Shown here in pieces: positions 42,757-50,424 of a DNA stretch of 64,000 bases. The translations under genes were made by a program, and so were the position numbers. The DNA is from Devosia epidermidihirudinis (GTDB lineage: Bacteria; Pseudomonadota; Alphaproteobacteria; Rhizobiales; Devosiaceae), in the NCBI RefSeq assembly GCF_000971295.1, contig NZ_LANJ01000011.1:248001-312000 (forward strand). Reading direction: 5' to 3'. Position 1 is the first letter of the stretch, and every line of letters starts with the position of its first letter. Below the pieces are notes generated by a model. It was not told the origin of the DNA and did not search any database. It saw only the letters and a program-made list of their open reading frames with translations.

Positions 42757-45654
42757 ATGATGACGACAAAGCCCAGCCAGAACCGTGAGTTGATTGTCCG
42801 TGGTGCCCGCGAGCACAATCTGAAGGGCATTGACGTTCGCCTGCCCCGCGACAGCCTCATCGTCATGACCGGCCTGTCCGGATCCGGCAAATCCTCGCTG
42901 GCGTTCGACACCATTTATGCCGAAGGCCAGCGCCGCTATGTGGAGTCGCTGTCGGCCTATGCCCGCCAGTTCCTCGAAATGATGCAGAAGCCCGATGTGG
43001 AGCATATCGAGGGCCTCAGCCCCGCCATCTCCATCGAGCAGAAGACCACCTCGCGCAATCCGCGCTCGACGGTGGGCACTGTCACCGAGATTTATGACTA
43101 CCTCCGCCTGCTGTTTGCACGCGTCGGCATTCCCTATTCGCCGGCCACGGGCCTGCCCATCGAGAGCCAGACCGTCAGCCAGATGGTCGACAAGACCCTT
43201 GAGCTCCCCGAAGGCACCCGTCTGTTCCTGCTCGCGCCAATCGCGCGCGGCCGCAAGGGCGAGTACAAAAAGGAACTCGCCGATCTGCTGCGCAAGGGCT
43301 TCCAGCGCGTCAAGATCGACGGCGAATACTACGAGATCGAGGAAGCGCCCGCGCTCGACAAGAAGTTCAAGCACGACATCGAGGTCGTGGTGGACCGCGT
43401 CGTCGTCGGCTCCGACATTGCTGGCCGCCTAGCCGAAAGCTTTGAGACGGCACTGAAGCTGGCCGATGGCATTGCGCTGGTCGAGTTCGCCGACGAAAAG
43501 GCCGAAGACGGCACGCCCCGCCAGATCACCTTCTCGGAAAAGTTCGCCTGCCCGGTTTCTGGCTTCACCATTGCCGAAATCGAGCCGCGGCTGTTCTCGT
43601 TCAACAACCCCTTCGGCGCCTGCCCGGTCTGCGATGGCCTGGGCACAGAGCAAAAGATCGACCCCAATCAGGTTGTTCCCGACAGCTCGCTCTCCCTCAA
43701 GGATGGCGCCATCCTGCCCTGGGCCAAGACCTCCGCGCCCTATTACCTGCAGACCCTGTCTGCCGTGGTAAAGCACTATGGCGCATCGACCGGCACCGCC
43801 TGGAGCGATCTGCCATTCGAGGTTCAGCACGCCGTGCTCTATGGCACCGGCAAAGAGCAGATCACCTTCGTCTATGACGATGGCCTGCGTCAGTACAAGA
43901 CAACCAAGCCCTTCGAGGGCGTCATCGGCAATCTCGACCGTCGCTATAAAGAGACGGAAAGCGCCGGCATGCGCGAAGAGATCGAGAAATACATGTCGCA
44001 GGCGCCCTGCGTTGCCTGTGGCGGCTATCGGCTCAAGCCCGAAACGCTGGCGGTGAAAATTGATGGCCTGCACATCGGCCAGGTCACCGAAAAGTCGATC
44101 CGCGCCAGCTCGGAGTGGTTCGAGCATCTCTCCGATCACCTCAACCCAACGCAGAAGCAGATCGGCGAGCGCATCCTCAAGGAAATCCGCGAGCGCCTTA
44201 AGTTCCTCAACGACGTTGGTCTGGATTACCTGACGCTTGCCCGCAATTCCGGCTCGCTGTCGGGTGGCGAAAGCCAGCGCATTCGTCTCGCCAGCCAAAT
44301 CGGCTCGGGCCTGACCGGCGTGCTCTATGTGCTGGACGAGCCCTCCATTGGCCTGCACCAGCGCGACAATGCCCGCCTGCTGGAAACCCTTCGCCGCCTG
44401 CGCGACATCGGCAATACCGTGATCGTGGTCGAGCATGATGAGGACGCGATCCTCACGGCGGACTATGTGGTCGATATCGGCCCCGGCGCCGGTGTGCATG
44501 GCGGCCATATCGTGGCCGAGGGTACACCGCAGGACATTCTCAATCACCCTGACTCGCTGACCGGCAAGTACCTGTCCGGCCGCATGGGCATAGCCATGCC
44601 GACCGAGCGCCGCCAGCCCAAAACGGGCAAGGCGCTGAGCGTCAAGGGTGCGACCGGCAACAACCTCAAAAACGTCTCGGTGGATATTCCGCTCGGCATG
44701 TTCGTCGCCATCACCGGCGTGTCCGGTGGCGGCAAGTCGACCCTGATGATCGACACCATGTATCAGGCCATCGCCCGCCGCTTGAATGGCGCGCGCGTAG
44801 TCCCAGCCCCGCATGACAGCCTGACCGGCCTCGAATTCCTCGATAAGGTCATCGACATCGACCAGTCCCCGATTGGCCGCACGCCGCGCTCCAACCCCGC
44901 GACCTATACCGGCGCGTTCACTCCGCTGCGCGAGTGGTTTGCCGGGCTGCCGGAATCCAAGCAGCGCGGCTATGGGCCGGGCCGCTTCAGCTTCAACATC
45001 AAGGGCGGCCGCTGCGAAAAGTGCGAGGGCGACGGCGTTCTCAAGATCGAGATGCACTTCCTCCCCGACGTGTACGTCACCTGCGACGTCTGCAAGGGCA
45101 AGCGCTACAACCGCGAAACGCTCGACGTTCACTTCAAGGGCAAGTCGATCTCGGACGTGCTCGACATGACCATCGACGAGGCCGTGGACTTCTTCTCGGC
45201 TGTGCCGGTGATCCGCGACAAGTTCGCCACGCTGCAGCGCGTCGGCCTCGGCTATGTCAAAGTCGGCCAGCCGGCGACGACACTGTCAGGCGGCGAGGCG
45301 CAGCGCGTCAAACTCTCCAAGGAACTGTCCAAGCGCGCCACCGGCCGCACGCTCTATATGTTGGACGAGCCGACAACGGGCCTGCACTTCCACGACGTGG
45401 CGAAGCTCCTCGAGGTGCTGCATGAGCTGGTGGACGGCGGCAATACCGTGATCGTCATTGAGCATAATCTCGAAGTGATCAAAACCGCCGACTGGATCAT
45501 CGACCTCGGCCCCGAAGGCGGCGACGGCGGCGGCGAGATCGTCGCCCAGGGCACGCCGGAAGACGTCGCGGCAAACCCGCGTTCCCACACCGGCACCTTC
45601 CTCAAGGAAGTCATGGACCGCCGCCCCATCTACGCGACCAAAGCCGCCGAGTAG
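42757..45654 (+). CDS. uvrA: Excinuclease ABC subunit A
   Basis: A 965-residue protein with two ABC ATPase halves: [14 protein letters not shown] near residue 35 and [14 protein letters not shown] near 660. Signatures are [15 protein letters not shown] and [14 protein letters not shown]. Zinc-finger cysteines lie in CPVCDGLG and [11 protein letters not shown]. It recognises bulky DNA lesions and loads UvrB. The MMTT start (ATG at 42757, or 42760) is downstream of an exact SOS box. Confidence 0.98.
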   Translation: MMTTKPSQNRELIVRGAREHNLKGIDVRLPRDSLIVMTGLSGSGKSSLAFDTIYAEGQRRYVESLSAYARQFLEMMQKPDVEHIEGLSPAISIEQKTTSRNPRSTVGTVTEIYDYLRLLFARVGIPYSPATGLPIESQTVSQMVDKTLELPEGTRLFLLAPIARGRKGEYKKELADLLRKGFQRVKIDGEYYEIEEAPALDKKFKHDIEVVVDRVVVGSDIAGRLAESFETALKLADGIALVEFADEKAEDGTPRQITFSEKFACPVSGFTIAEIEPRLFSFNNPFGACPVCDGLGTEQKIDPNQVVPDSSLSLKDGAILPWAKTSAPYYLQTLSAVVKHYGASTGTAWSDLPFEVQHAVLYGTGKEQITFVYDDGLRQYKTTKPFEGVIGNLDRRYKETESAGMREEIEKYMSQAPCVACGGYRLKPETLAVKIDGLHIGQVTEKSIRASSEWFEHLSDHLNPTQKQIGERILKEIRERLKFLNDVGLDYLTLARNSGSLSGGESQRIRLASQIGSGLTGVLYVLDEPSIGLHQRDNARLLETLRRLRDIGNTVIVVEHDEDAILTADYVVDIGPGAGVHGGHIVAEGTPQDILNHPDSLTGKYLSGRMGIAMPTERRQPKTGKALSVKGATGNNLKNVSVDIPLGMFVAITGVSGGGKSTLMIDTMYQAIARRLNGARVVPAPHDSLTGLEFLDKVIDIDQSPIGRTPRSNPATYTGAFTPLREWFAGLPESKQRGYGPGRFSFNIKGGRCEKCEGDGVLKIEMHFLPDVYVTCDVCKGKRYNRETLDVHFKGKSISDVLDMTIDEAVDFFSAVPVIRDKFATLQRVGLGYVKVGQPATTLSGGEAQRVKLSKELSKRATGRTLYMLDEPTTGLHFHDVAKLLEVLHELVDGGNTVIVIEHNLEVIKTADWIIDLGPEGGDGGGEIVAQGTPEDVAANPRSHTGTFLKEVMDRRPIYATKAAE

Positions 45655-45677
45655 TTGTGGCACCAATGAGCAATGTG

Positions 45678-45704
45678 ATCCCCGCGAAAGCGGGGATTTC
45701 TTTT
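45678..45704 (+). terminator. Rho-independent terminator of uvrA
   Basis: ATCCCCGC, GAAA tetraloop, GCGGGGAT, followed by TTCTTTTT; 24 bases past the uvrA stop. Confidence 0.9.
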
Positions 45705-45725
45705 TGGGGGCACCCATCCCTCATT

Positions 45726-45807
45726 CGTCACCCTCGGGCTTGACCCGAGGGCTCTTCACTTACCGAGCGTCCTGCAAGAACCCTCGGGTCAAGCCCGAGG
45801 GTGACGA
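45726..45807. repeat. Palindromic repeat, second copy of the 7871 element
   Basis: The arms CGTCACCCTCGGGC and GCCCGAGGGTGACG are the same as at 7871-7946, with a slightly different loop. It starts the repeat-rich 1-kb gap after uvrA. Confidence 0.85.
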
Positions 45808-45851
45808 TCAGTGGTTGCAGCCACACCTCACCAACCACAAATCCCCCAGTC

Positions 45852-46003
45852 GACCTCCCTCCCCCTTGTGGGGAGGGAAGCGAGATAGGACTTAGCCTAG
45901 GCTAAGTCCGTCCATCGAGCAGGGTGGGGGTATGCCTCCGCATACACGATGACGGAAAGATCCCCCCACCCTTGATCCCTCCCCACATGGGGGAGGGAGA
46001 CGA
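45852..46003. repeat. CCTCCC/GGGAGG palindromic element
   Basis: Left end CGACCTCCCTCCCCC and right end GGGGGAGGGAGACG are inverted complements; further pairing (GTGGGGAGGG with CCCTCCCCAC) sits inside. The core holds the 22-bp perfect palindrome at 45888. Confidence 0.65.
45888..45909. repeat. 22-bp perfect palindrome
   Basis: Two 11-base halves, GGACTTAGCCT and its exact complement AGGCTAAGTCC, meet with no spacer. It lies at the centre of the left part of the 45852 element and is the only perfect one of its length noticed in the window. Confidence 0.85.
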
Positions 46004-46049
46004 CTGAGAAGCCGTCAGCTTATCCAATACCCTCCCACACACCGCGCCG

Positions 46050-46123
46050 CCCTCGGACTTGATCCGAGGGCCACTCACACCACGGCACAAGAGAATAGAG
46101 GTCCTCGGATCAAGTCCGAGGAC
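46050..46123. repeat. Diverged third copy of the CCCTCGG palindromic repeat
   Basis: CCCTCGGACTTGATCCGAGGG and GTCCTCGGATCAAGTCCGAGG arms correspond to the 7871 and 45726 elements, with the CGGG core changed to CGGA and TCCG. Confidence 0.7.
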
Positions 46124-46667
46124 AGCACGGTGCGGTTGGGGACATAGTATCAAGCATCGCCCCTTATCCCCCTTATCCACCCCCACTCGCGCCACGCCTA
46201 TACTCCCACCCATCCCCTCACCATACGCGGTCATGACGAGTGATGAGTTTGGGGAATGTCGGGGAGCACGGGGTCGCCCAGGCTCGCGTACGGCTGCTGA
46301 CCACCGGTCCGGGACTTTCGCATTGCTGCCAAGGCAGTCAATGCAACGGCCCAGCCTGAAAGGGTGACCGCTCGATGCGGGTACGAAAAACCCCGTCACA
46401 ATGGCGAGACCTGAGTTTCACCATTCCAACTACCCAATCGAGACCCAGGTCTCGCCATTGTCGCAAGTTGCGCGAAAACGCCTTCTAAACCCTGCTGCCA
46501 TAGTGGCATGCGGGCGCTTCTGCACGCCCTCGCCGGCGATATGCGACAGGATTGTGAAAAATGCCATGCGCTTGGCGCATGATGCGATTGACGTTTGCGG
46601 CATGGCGCTACCCACCAAATCGCCCCATGTTCTGCTCGTCGTAAACCAGCCTTTGAGGAATCGACCT
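46124..46667. other. Gene-poor gap
   Basis: No convincing gene is seen. Open frames here lack ribosome-binding sites and family features. It contains the 15-bp inverted repeat at 46399-46460 and a small CATGCGC/GCGCATG hairpin at 46565-46581. The 5' part looks compositionally low in coding signal; an RNA gene cannot be excluded. Confidence 0.5.
46399..46460. repeat. 15-bp perfect inverted repeat with 32-base loop
   Basis: CAATGGCGAGACCTG at 46399-46413 and its exact complement at 46446-46460. The flanks show no direct repeats that would mark an insertion. It is unlike the palindromic families elsewhere in the window. Confidence 0.8.
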
Positions 46668-46829
46668 ATGTTTGTTCGTGCCGTTTGGCGCAACAGGCGC
46701 CTGGTCGACATCAAACAGACGTTGCGGGAAATGGACGTTCCTTCGACGCGGGATGCCGACTTACTGGGGCTTACAGGTCCCGACTTCCACAAGATGATCC
46801 TCTCGTTGTTTGATCGCAGATCCTTGTGA
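46668..46829 (+). CDS. Small DUF1127-like protein
   Basis: A 53-residue basic protein, MFVRAVWRNRRLVDIKQTL then LREMDVPSTRDADLLGLTGPDF, resembling DUF1127 (YjiS-like) proteins in the layout of Arg-rich helix followed by L-x-D-x-x-L-x-D-L-G-L. GAGGAA lies seven bases before the ATG at 46668. The frame is open far upstream, but that part lacks homology. In relatives, such proteins bind RNA or affect phosphate and carbon metabolism; here the function is unknown. Confidence 0.75.
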   Translation: MFVRAVWRNRRLVDIKQTLREMDVPSTRDADLLGLTGPDFHKMILSLFDRRSL

Positions 46830-46846
46830 CGACTATGAGTTCACTT

Positions 46847-46872
46847 GGCCGCCGGTTTGCCACCCGGCGGCC
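46847..46872 (+). terminator. Strong hairpin after the first DUF1127 gene
   Basis: GGCCGCCGG, loop TTTGCCAC, CCGGCGGCC: a perfect 9-bp GC stem, 17 bases past the stop. The following T-tract is poor. Confidence 0.6.
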
Positions 46873-47019
46873 ATAGCTTTGCCCGAAGGCTTAACCGAAC
46901 ATGAATTGCTCTGGTTAAAGCCCCGCACAGATCGCATGGCTCGGTTGAGAAAACTCAGACTGCTCATCTTGCAATCACTGCCCTAAATATAAGCTCGTAA
47001 ACGAAAAGGAGATTACCAA

Positions 47020-47169
47020 ATGGACATCCGTAAGACTTTCAAGAAGTGGGCCGCTTACCAGCAGACCGTCCGTGAGCTTGCTGCTCTCGACAATCGTCAG
47101 CTCAACGACCTGGGCATTTCGCGCACCGACATCAATCGGATCGCTCGTGACCATGCTGCCGGCCTCTAA
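47020..47169 (+). CDS. DUF1127 small protein
   Basis: A 49-residue protein, too short for usual ORF cut-offs: MDIRKTFKKWAAYQQ, then TVRELAALDNRQLNDLGISR and TDINRIARDHAAGL. RELAALDxRQLxDLGISRxDI is the diagnostic DUF1127 pattern. A strong AAGGAGA lies seven bases before the ATG at 47020. It follows a related gene by 190 bases, so two DUF1127 genes are tandem. A terminator ends it. Confidence 0.92.
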   Translation: MDIRKTFKKWAAYQQTVRELAALDNRQLNDLGISRTDINRIARDHAAGL

Positions 47170-47205
47170 GATTTGCAAAACTGAACTTTCAGACTGCGCA
47201 AACCG

Positions 47206-47236
47206 AACACCCGCCTCTCTCTGAGATGCGGGTGTT
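47206..47236 (+). terminator. Terminator after the second DUF1127 gene
   Basis: AACACCCGC and GCGGGTGTT, a perfect 9-bp stem with a 13-base loop, followed by TCTCTGTCT; 37 bases past the stop. Confidence 0.7.
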
Positions 47237-47339
47237 TCTCTGTCTGCCTGCCAAATAGACAGGCCCTGGCCGCGCCGTTCTCTTCAGCAGAGCCATCGTG
47301 CCGATTGCACTTAGTGGTGGCGCTTGCTATCTGCCTGCC

Positions 47340-48725
47340 ATGTCCACATCAGAACCAATTCACATCATCGGCGGCGGTCTCGCCGGGTCCGAAGCAGCAT
47401 GGCAAGCCGCACAGACCGGCGCAAAGGTCGTGCTCCACGAAATGCGTCCCGTGCGCGCCACCGATGCGCACCAGACCGATAGCCTGGCCGAGCTTGTTTG
47501 CTCGAACAGCTTCCGCTCCGACGACCATGAGCACAATGCCGTCGGCCTGCTCCATGAAGAGATGCGCCGCTGCGGCTCGCTCATCATGCAGGCTGCCGAC
47601 AAGCACAAGCTGCCCGCTGGCGGCGCATTGGCTGTCGATCGCCATGCGTTTTCGGCGGAAGTCACCCGTGCCATCGAAAACCACCCCAACATCACCATGT
47701 CCCGCGAGGAAGTTCCGGGCATGCCGCCGGCCGAGTGGGGCAATGTGATCATCGCCACCGGCCCGCTCACTTCGCCTGCCATGGCTGAGGCGATCCTGGC
47801 CAAGACCGGCGAGGATGCCCTGGCGTTCTTCGATGCCATCGCACCCATCGTGCACTATGACAGCATCAACATGGACATCGTTTGGGCCCAGTCGCGCTAC
47901 GACAAGGCTGGCCCCGGCGGCACCGGCGCTGACTACCTCAACTGCCCGATGGACAAAGATCAATACTTTGCCTTCGTCGAGGCTCTGAAGGTCGCGCCCC
48001 TGCATGAGTTCAAGGACTGGGAAAAGGTCCCCTACTTTGACGGCTGCCTGCCGATCGAAGTTATGGCCGAGCGCGGCGTTGAAACCCTGCGCCACGGCCC
48101 GATGAAGCCGGTCGGCCTCACCAACCCACGCGACCCGCTGGTCAAGTCCTATGCCATCGTCCAGCTGCGGCAGGACAATGCGCTCGGCACGCTGTGGAAC
48201 ATGGTCGGCTTCCAGACCAAGATGCGCTACGGCATTCAGGCCGAGATCTTCCGTATGATCCCTGGGCTTGAGAACGCGCAGTTTGCCCGCCTCGGCGGCC
48301 TGCATCGCAACACGTTCCTCAACTCGCCAAAGGTTCTTGGGCCGGACCTCAAGCTCAAGGCCGATCCGCGCATTCGCTTCGCTGGTCAGGTGACAGGCGT
48401 TGAAGGCTACGTGGAAAGCGCCGCCGTCGGCCTCATCACCGGCCGCCTGGCTGCTGCTGAAGCACGCGGCGAGACCATGGCGACGCCACCGGTCACCACT
48501 GCACTGGGTGCACTCGTTGCGCATATCACCGGCGGGCACATCGAGTCGGAAAGCTATAGCGGCGCCCGCAGCTTCCAGCCGATGAATGTGAACTTCGGCC
48601 TGTTCCCCGAAGTCAGCATCACCAAGCCTGAAGGCGCAGCTCGCTGGCGCGGCAATGACAAGGTCATGGCCAAGCGCAAGGCAATCACCACGCGGGCACT
48701 GGAAGACCTCAAGTCCTGGGCTTAG
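47340..48725 (+). CDS. trmFO: Methylenetetrahydrofolate-tRNA-(uracil-54-C5)-methyltransferase, FADH2-oxidising
   Basis: A 461-residue protein with [18 protein letters not shown] (FAD motif), [28 protein letters not shown], the family signature that includes the catalytic Cys, and [26 protein letters not shown] with the second catalytic Cys, and [13 protein letters not shown]. It makes ribothymidine 54 in tRNA using folate and FAD. The ATG at 47340 gives the usual start; the frame continues upstream without homology. Confidence 0.97.
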   Translation: MSTSEPIHIIGGGLAGSEAAWQAAQTGAKVVLHEMRPVRATDAHQTDSLAELVCSNSFRSDDHEHNAVGLLHEEMRRCGSLIMQAADKHKLPAGGALAVDRHAFSAEVTRAIENHPNITMSREEVPGMPPAEWGNVIIATGPLTSPAMAEAILAKTGEDALAFFDAIAPIVHYDSINMDIVWAQSRYDKAGPGGTGADYLNCPMDKDQYFAFVEALKVAPLHEFKDWEKVPYFDGCLPIEVMAERGVETLRHGPMKPVGLTNPRDPLVKSYAIVQLRQDNALGTLWNMVGFQTKMRYGIQAEIFRMIPGLENAQFARLGGLHRNTFLNSPKVLGPDLKLKADPRIRFAGQVTGVEGYVESAAVGLITGRLAAAEARGETMATPPVTTALGALVAHITGGHIESESYSGARSFQPMNVNFGLFPEVSITKPEGAARWRGNDKVMAKRKAITTRALEDLKSWA

Positions 48726-48734
48726 ATTAAGCGG

Positions 48735-49187
48735 ATGACCCCATCCGATCTTGAACACTACCTGCACGACCACATTCCGCTCTCCCGAGCCATGGCCGTG
48801 CAGGTCATTTCCCTGAGTGATGACAAAGTTATCCTCGGCGCGCCCTTGGCGCCTAATATCAACCACCGTGATACCGTGTTTGGCGGCAGCGCCTCCTCCG
48901 TCGCCATTCTGGCGGCGTGGTCTCTGCTCCATATCAAGCTGGTCGCTGCGAGCTTTCCCAGCCGGGTGGTTATCCAGCGCAACAGCATGGACTACCTTTT
49001 GCCCATCGCCGGTGACTTCACCGCCGTCTCGGCGCTGGAGCCAACCGAGAATTGGGATCGCTTCGTGCGCATGCTCTCCCGCAAGGGCGTAGCGCGCATA
49101 GCGATCACCTCAGAGCTGATTTACGAGGACGCAGTTGCCGGTCGCCTCCACGGCGAGTTCGTCGCCTTCGCCAACGACAGGCTTTAG
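48735..49187 (+). CDS. YiiD C-terminal-type thioesterase-like protein
   Basis: A 150-residue hotdog-like protein: PLSRAMAVQVISLSDDKVILGAPLAPNINHRDTVFGGSASSVA near residues 15-57, with the N..HR.TVFGGS pattern typical of the C-terminal domain of YiiD. That domain is a proposed acyl-CoA or acyl-ACP thioesterase. It starts nine bases after trmFO, so cotranscription is likely. Function is family-based; substrate unknown. Confidence 0.85.
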   Translation: MTPSDLEHYLHDHIPLSRAMAVQVISLSDDKVILGAPLAPNINHRDTVFGGSASSVAILAAWSLLHIKLVAASFPSRVVIQRNSMDYLLPIAGDFTAVSALEPTENWDRFVRMLSRKGVARIAITSELIYEDAVAGRLHGEFVAFANDRL

Positions 49188-50029
49188 CGGTTGCGGAGCG
49201 CCCACCAGGCCAGACGGGCAATCTTGCGCCAGTCGGCCTCATCTGCCACGGGCCTGAACGGACCACCCGGATGCCGATTGATCGCGGCATGCTCGACACG
49301 CAGCACAGAGACCGGCGCGAAGGCAGGTTTGAGCGCTGATGGCAGCGCGGCAATCGCAGTCTCGGCCTTGGTCAGGTGTTCTGCCGCCAACTCGGAGATC
49401 TGGCCCAGTGCCTCGACCACGCCCTCACTGTCGCGACCAGAGAAGATATCACGCTCCACGACGCCATTGGCCGCAAAAATGGACCAGGGCAGCATGATAC
49501 GGCCTTGAGCGGAGACATAGCCAAAGGCACGCAGGTGACCGATCATGGCATGCGCAACGCCAAGATGGCCGGCCGCATCGCCGGTCTCAACCGCCACGCC
49601 ATTGTTCAGCACCATGGCAGCCAGCTGATACAGCGTCGATGCCGTCTCACCGGCATAGCCCTCGAAGGTTTCGAGGTCAGGCATCGGATCGTCGTAGAGA
49701 TCGAAGCGCCGTGCCCCCAAAAGACGCTGCAGCGTGCCCTTGGGAATGTTGTAGCGCTCGATGGTTTCAAGCAGCGCGTCGGCCAGCGGGTTGAGGCGCA
49801 CCGAGCCGTGGCCTTCTCCCTCAAGCGCATCATTCCACCACTGCAGGCGAATCTCACCCGGCGCAGGATCAGACACCCGTTCGCGGATCGAGGCGACGTC
49901 GGCATTGAAGGCATAGAGTGCCGTCACAGCATCGCGCTGCGGGCCGGTCAGCACCAACGTCGCCAGGTAGCGATCACGGTCTGAGGATCGCAGGGCATTG
50001 GCAGCGTGAACGAAACTCTCGGCAGCCAT
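49184..50029 (-). CDS. Squalene/phytoene synthase-family protein (NDUFAF6-like)
   Basis: A 281-residue protein with DRYLATLVLTGPQRDAVTALYAFNADVA and LQWWNDALEG near residues 20-70, and GETASTLYQLAAMVL near 130, the isoprenoid-synthase fold. The DXXXD metal motifs of true phytoene synthases are degraded. This matches the NDUFAF6-type proteins for mitochondrial complex I assembly. Its ATG overlaps the stop of the Mth938-type gene, and the pair lies next to secDF, as in many alphaproteobacteria. No carotenoid genes are nearby. Confidence 0.87.
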   Translation of the reverse strand: MAAESFVHAANALRSSDRDRYLATLVLTGPQRDAVTALYAFNADVASIRERVSDPAPGEIRLQWWNDALEGEGHGSVRLNPLADALLETIERYNIPKGTLQRLLGARRFDLYDDPMPDLETFEGYAGETASTLYQLAAMVLNNGVAVETGDAAGHLGVAHAMIGHLRAFGYVSAQGRIMLPWSIFAANGVVERDIFSGRDSEGVVEALGQISELAAEHLTKAETAIAALPSALKPAFAPVSVLRVEHAAINRHPGGPFRPVADEADWRKIARLAWWALRNR

Positions 50030-50418
50030 CAGCGCACCTTGTCGACGGCGATCAATGCAGCGGCGACTGCCCTCTCTTCGGCCAGCAACACGTTGTAGGT
50101 GCGCACCGCGCCACCCGTGGCGACAGCCTCGATGATCACGCCCTTGGCGCGGAATGCATCACGGATGGCAGGACTGATGAAGCTGATGTCGGCGCCCTGC
50201 CCGATCAGCAGCACGTCGATGTCGTCAGCGGCTTCAAGCACAGGCGCCAAAGTCTCGAGCGTGATCTCGGCAACGCTGGTCACACCCCAGGCAAACATGC
50301 CAGTGGGCAGGCACAGCAGCGAGCCGCGATGGGACATCTCGGCGAAACGGAAGCCCCCATTGCCATAAGCGTCAATGGGGGCCTGATACGGGTAATGCCC
50401 GGTGTCGTTGGTGGTCAT
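50029..50418 (-). CDS. Mth938-like/NDUFAF3-like protein
   Basis: A 129-residue protein with APIDAYGNGGFRFAEMSHRGSLL at the N-terminus, DIDVLLIGQGADISFISPAIRDAFRAKGVIIEAV in the middle and AVRTYNVLLAEERAVAAALIAV at the end, all typical of Mth938/NDUFAF3 proteins. The human homologue assembles complex I. It overlaps the NDUFAF6-like gene and follows secDF by six bases, so all are likely one operon. A complex I role is inference from homology. Confidence 0.9.
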   Translation of the reverse strand: MTTNDTGHYPYQAPIDAYGNGGFRFAEMSHRGSLLCLPTGMFAWGVTSVAEITLETLAPVLEAADDIDVLLIGQGADISFISPAIRDAFRAKGVIIEAVATGGAVRTYNVLLAEERAVAAALIAVDKVR

Positions 50419-50424
50419 GCCAGA

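Noticed and set aside
46401..46829. Longer version (142 residues) of the first DUF1127 gene
   Set aside because: Only the last 53 residues resemble the family, and the internal ATG at 46668 has a strong Shine-Dalgarno.
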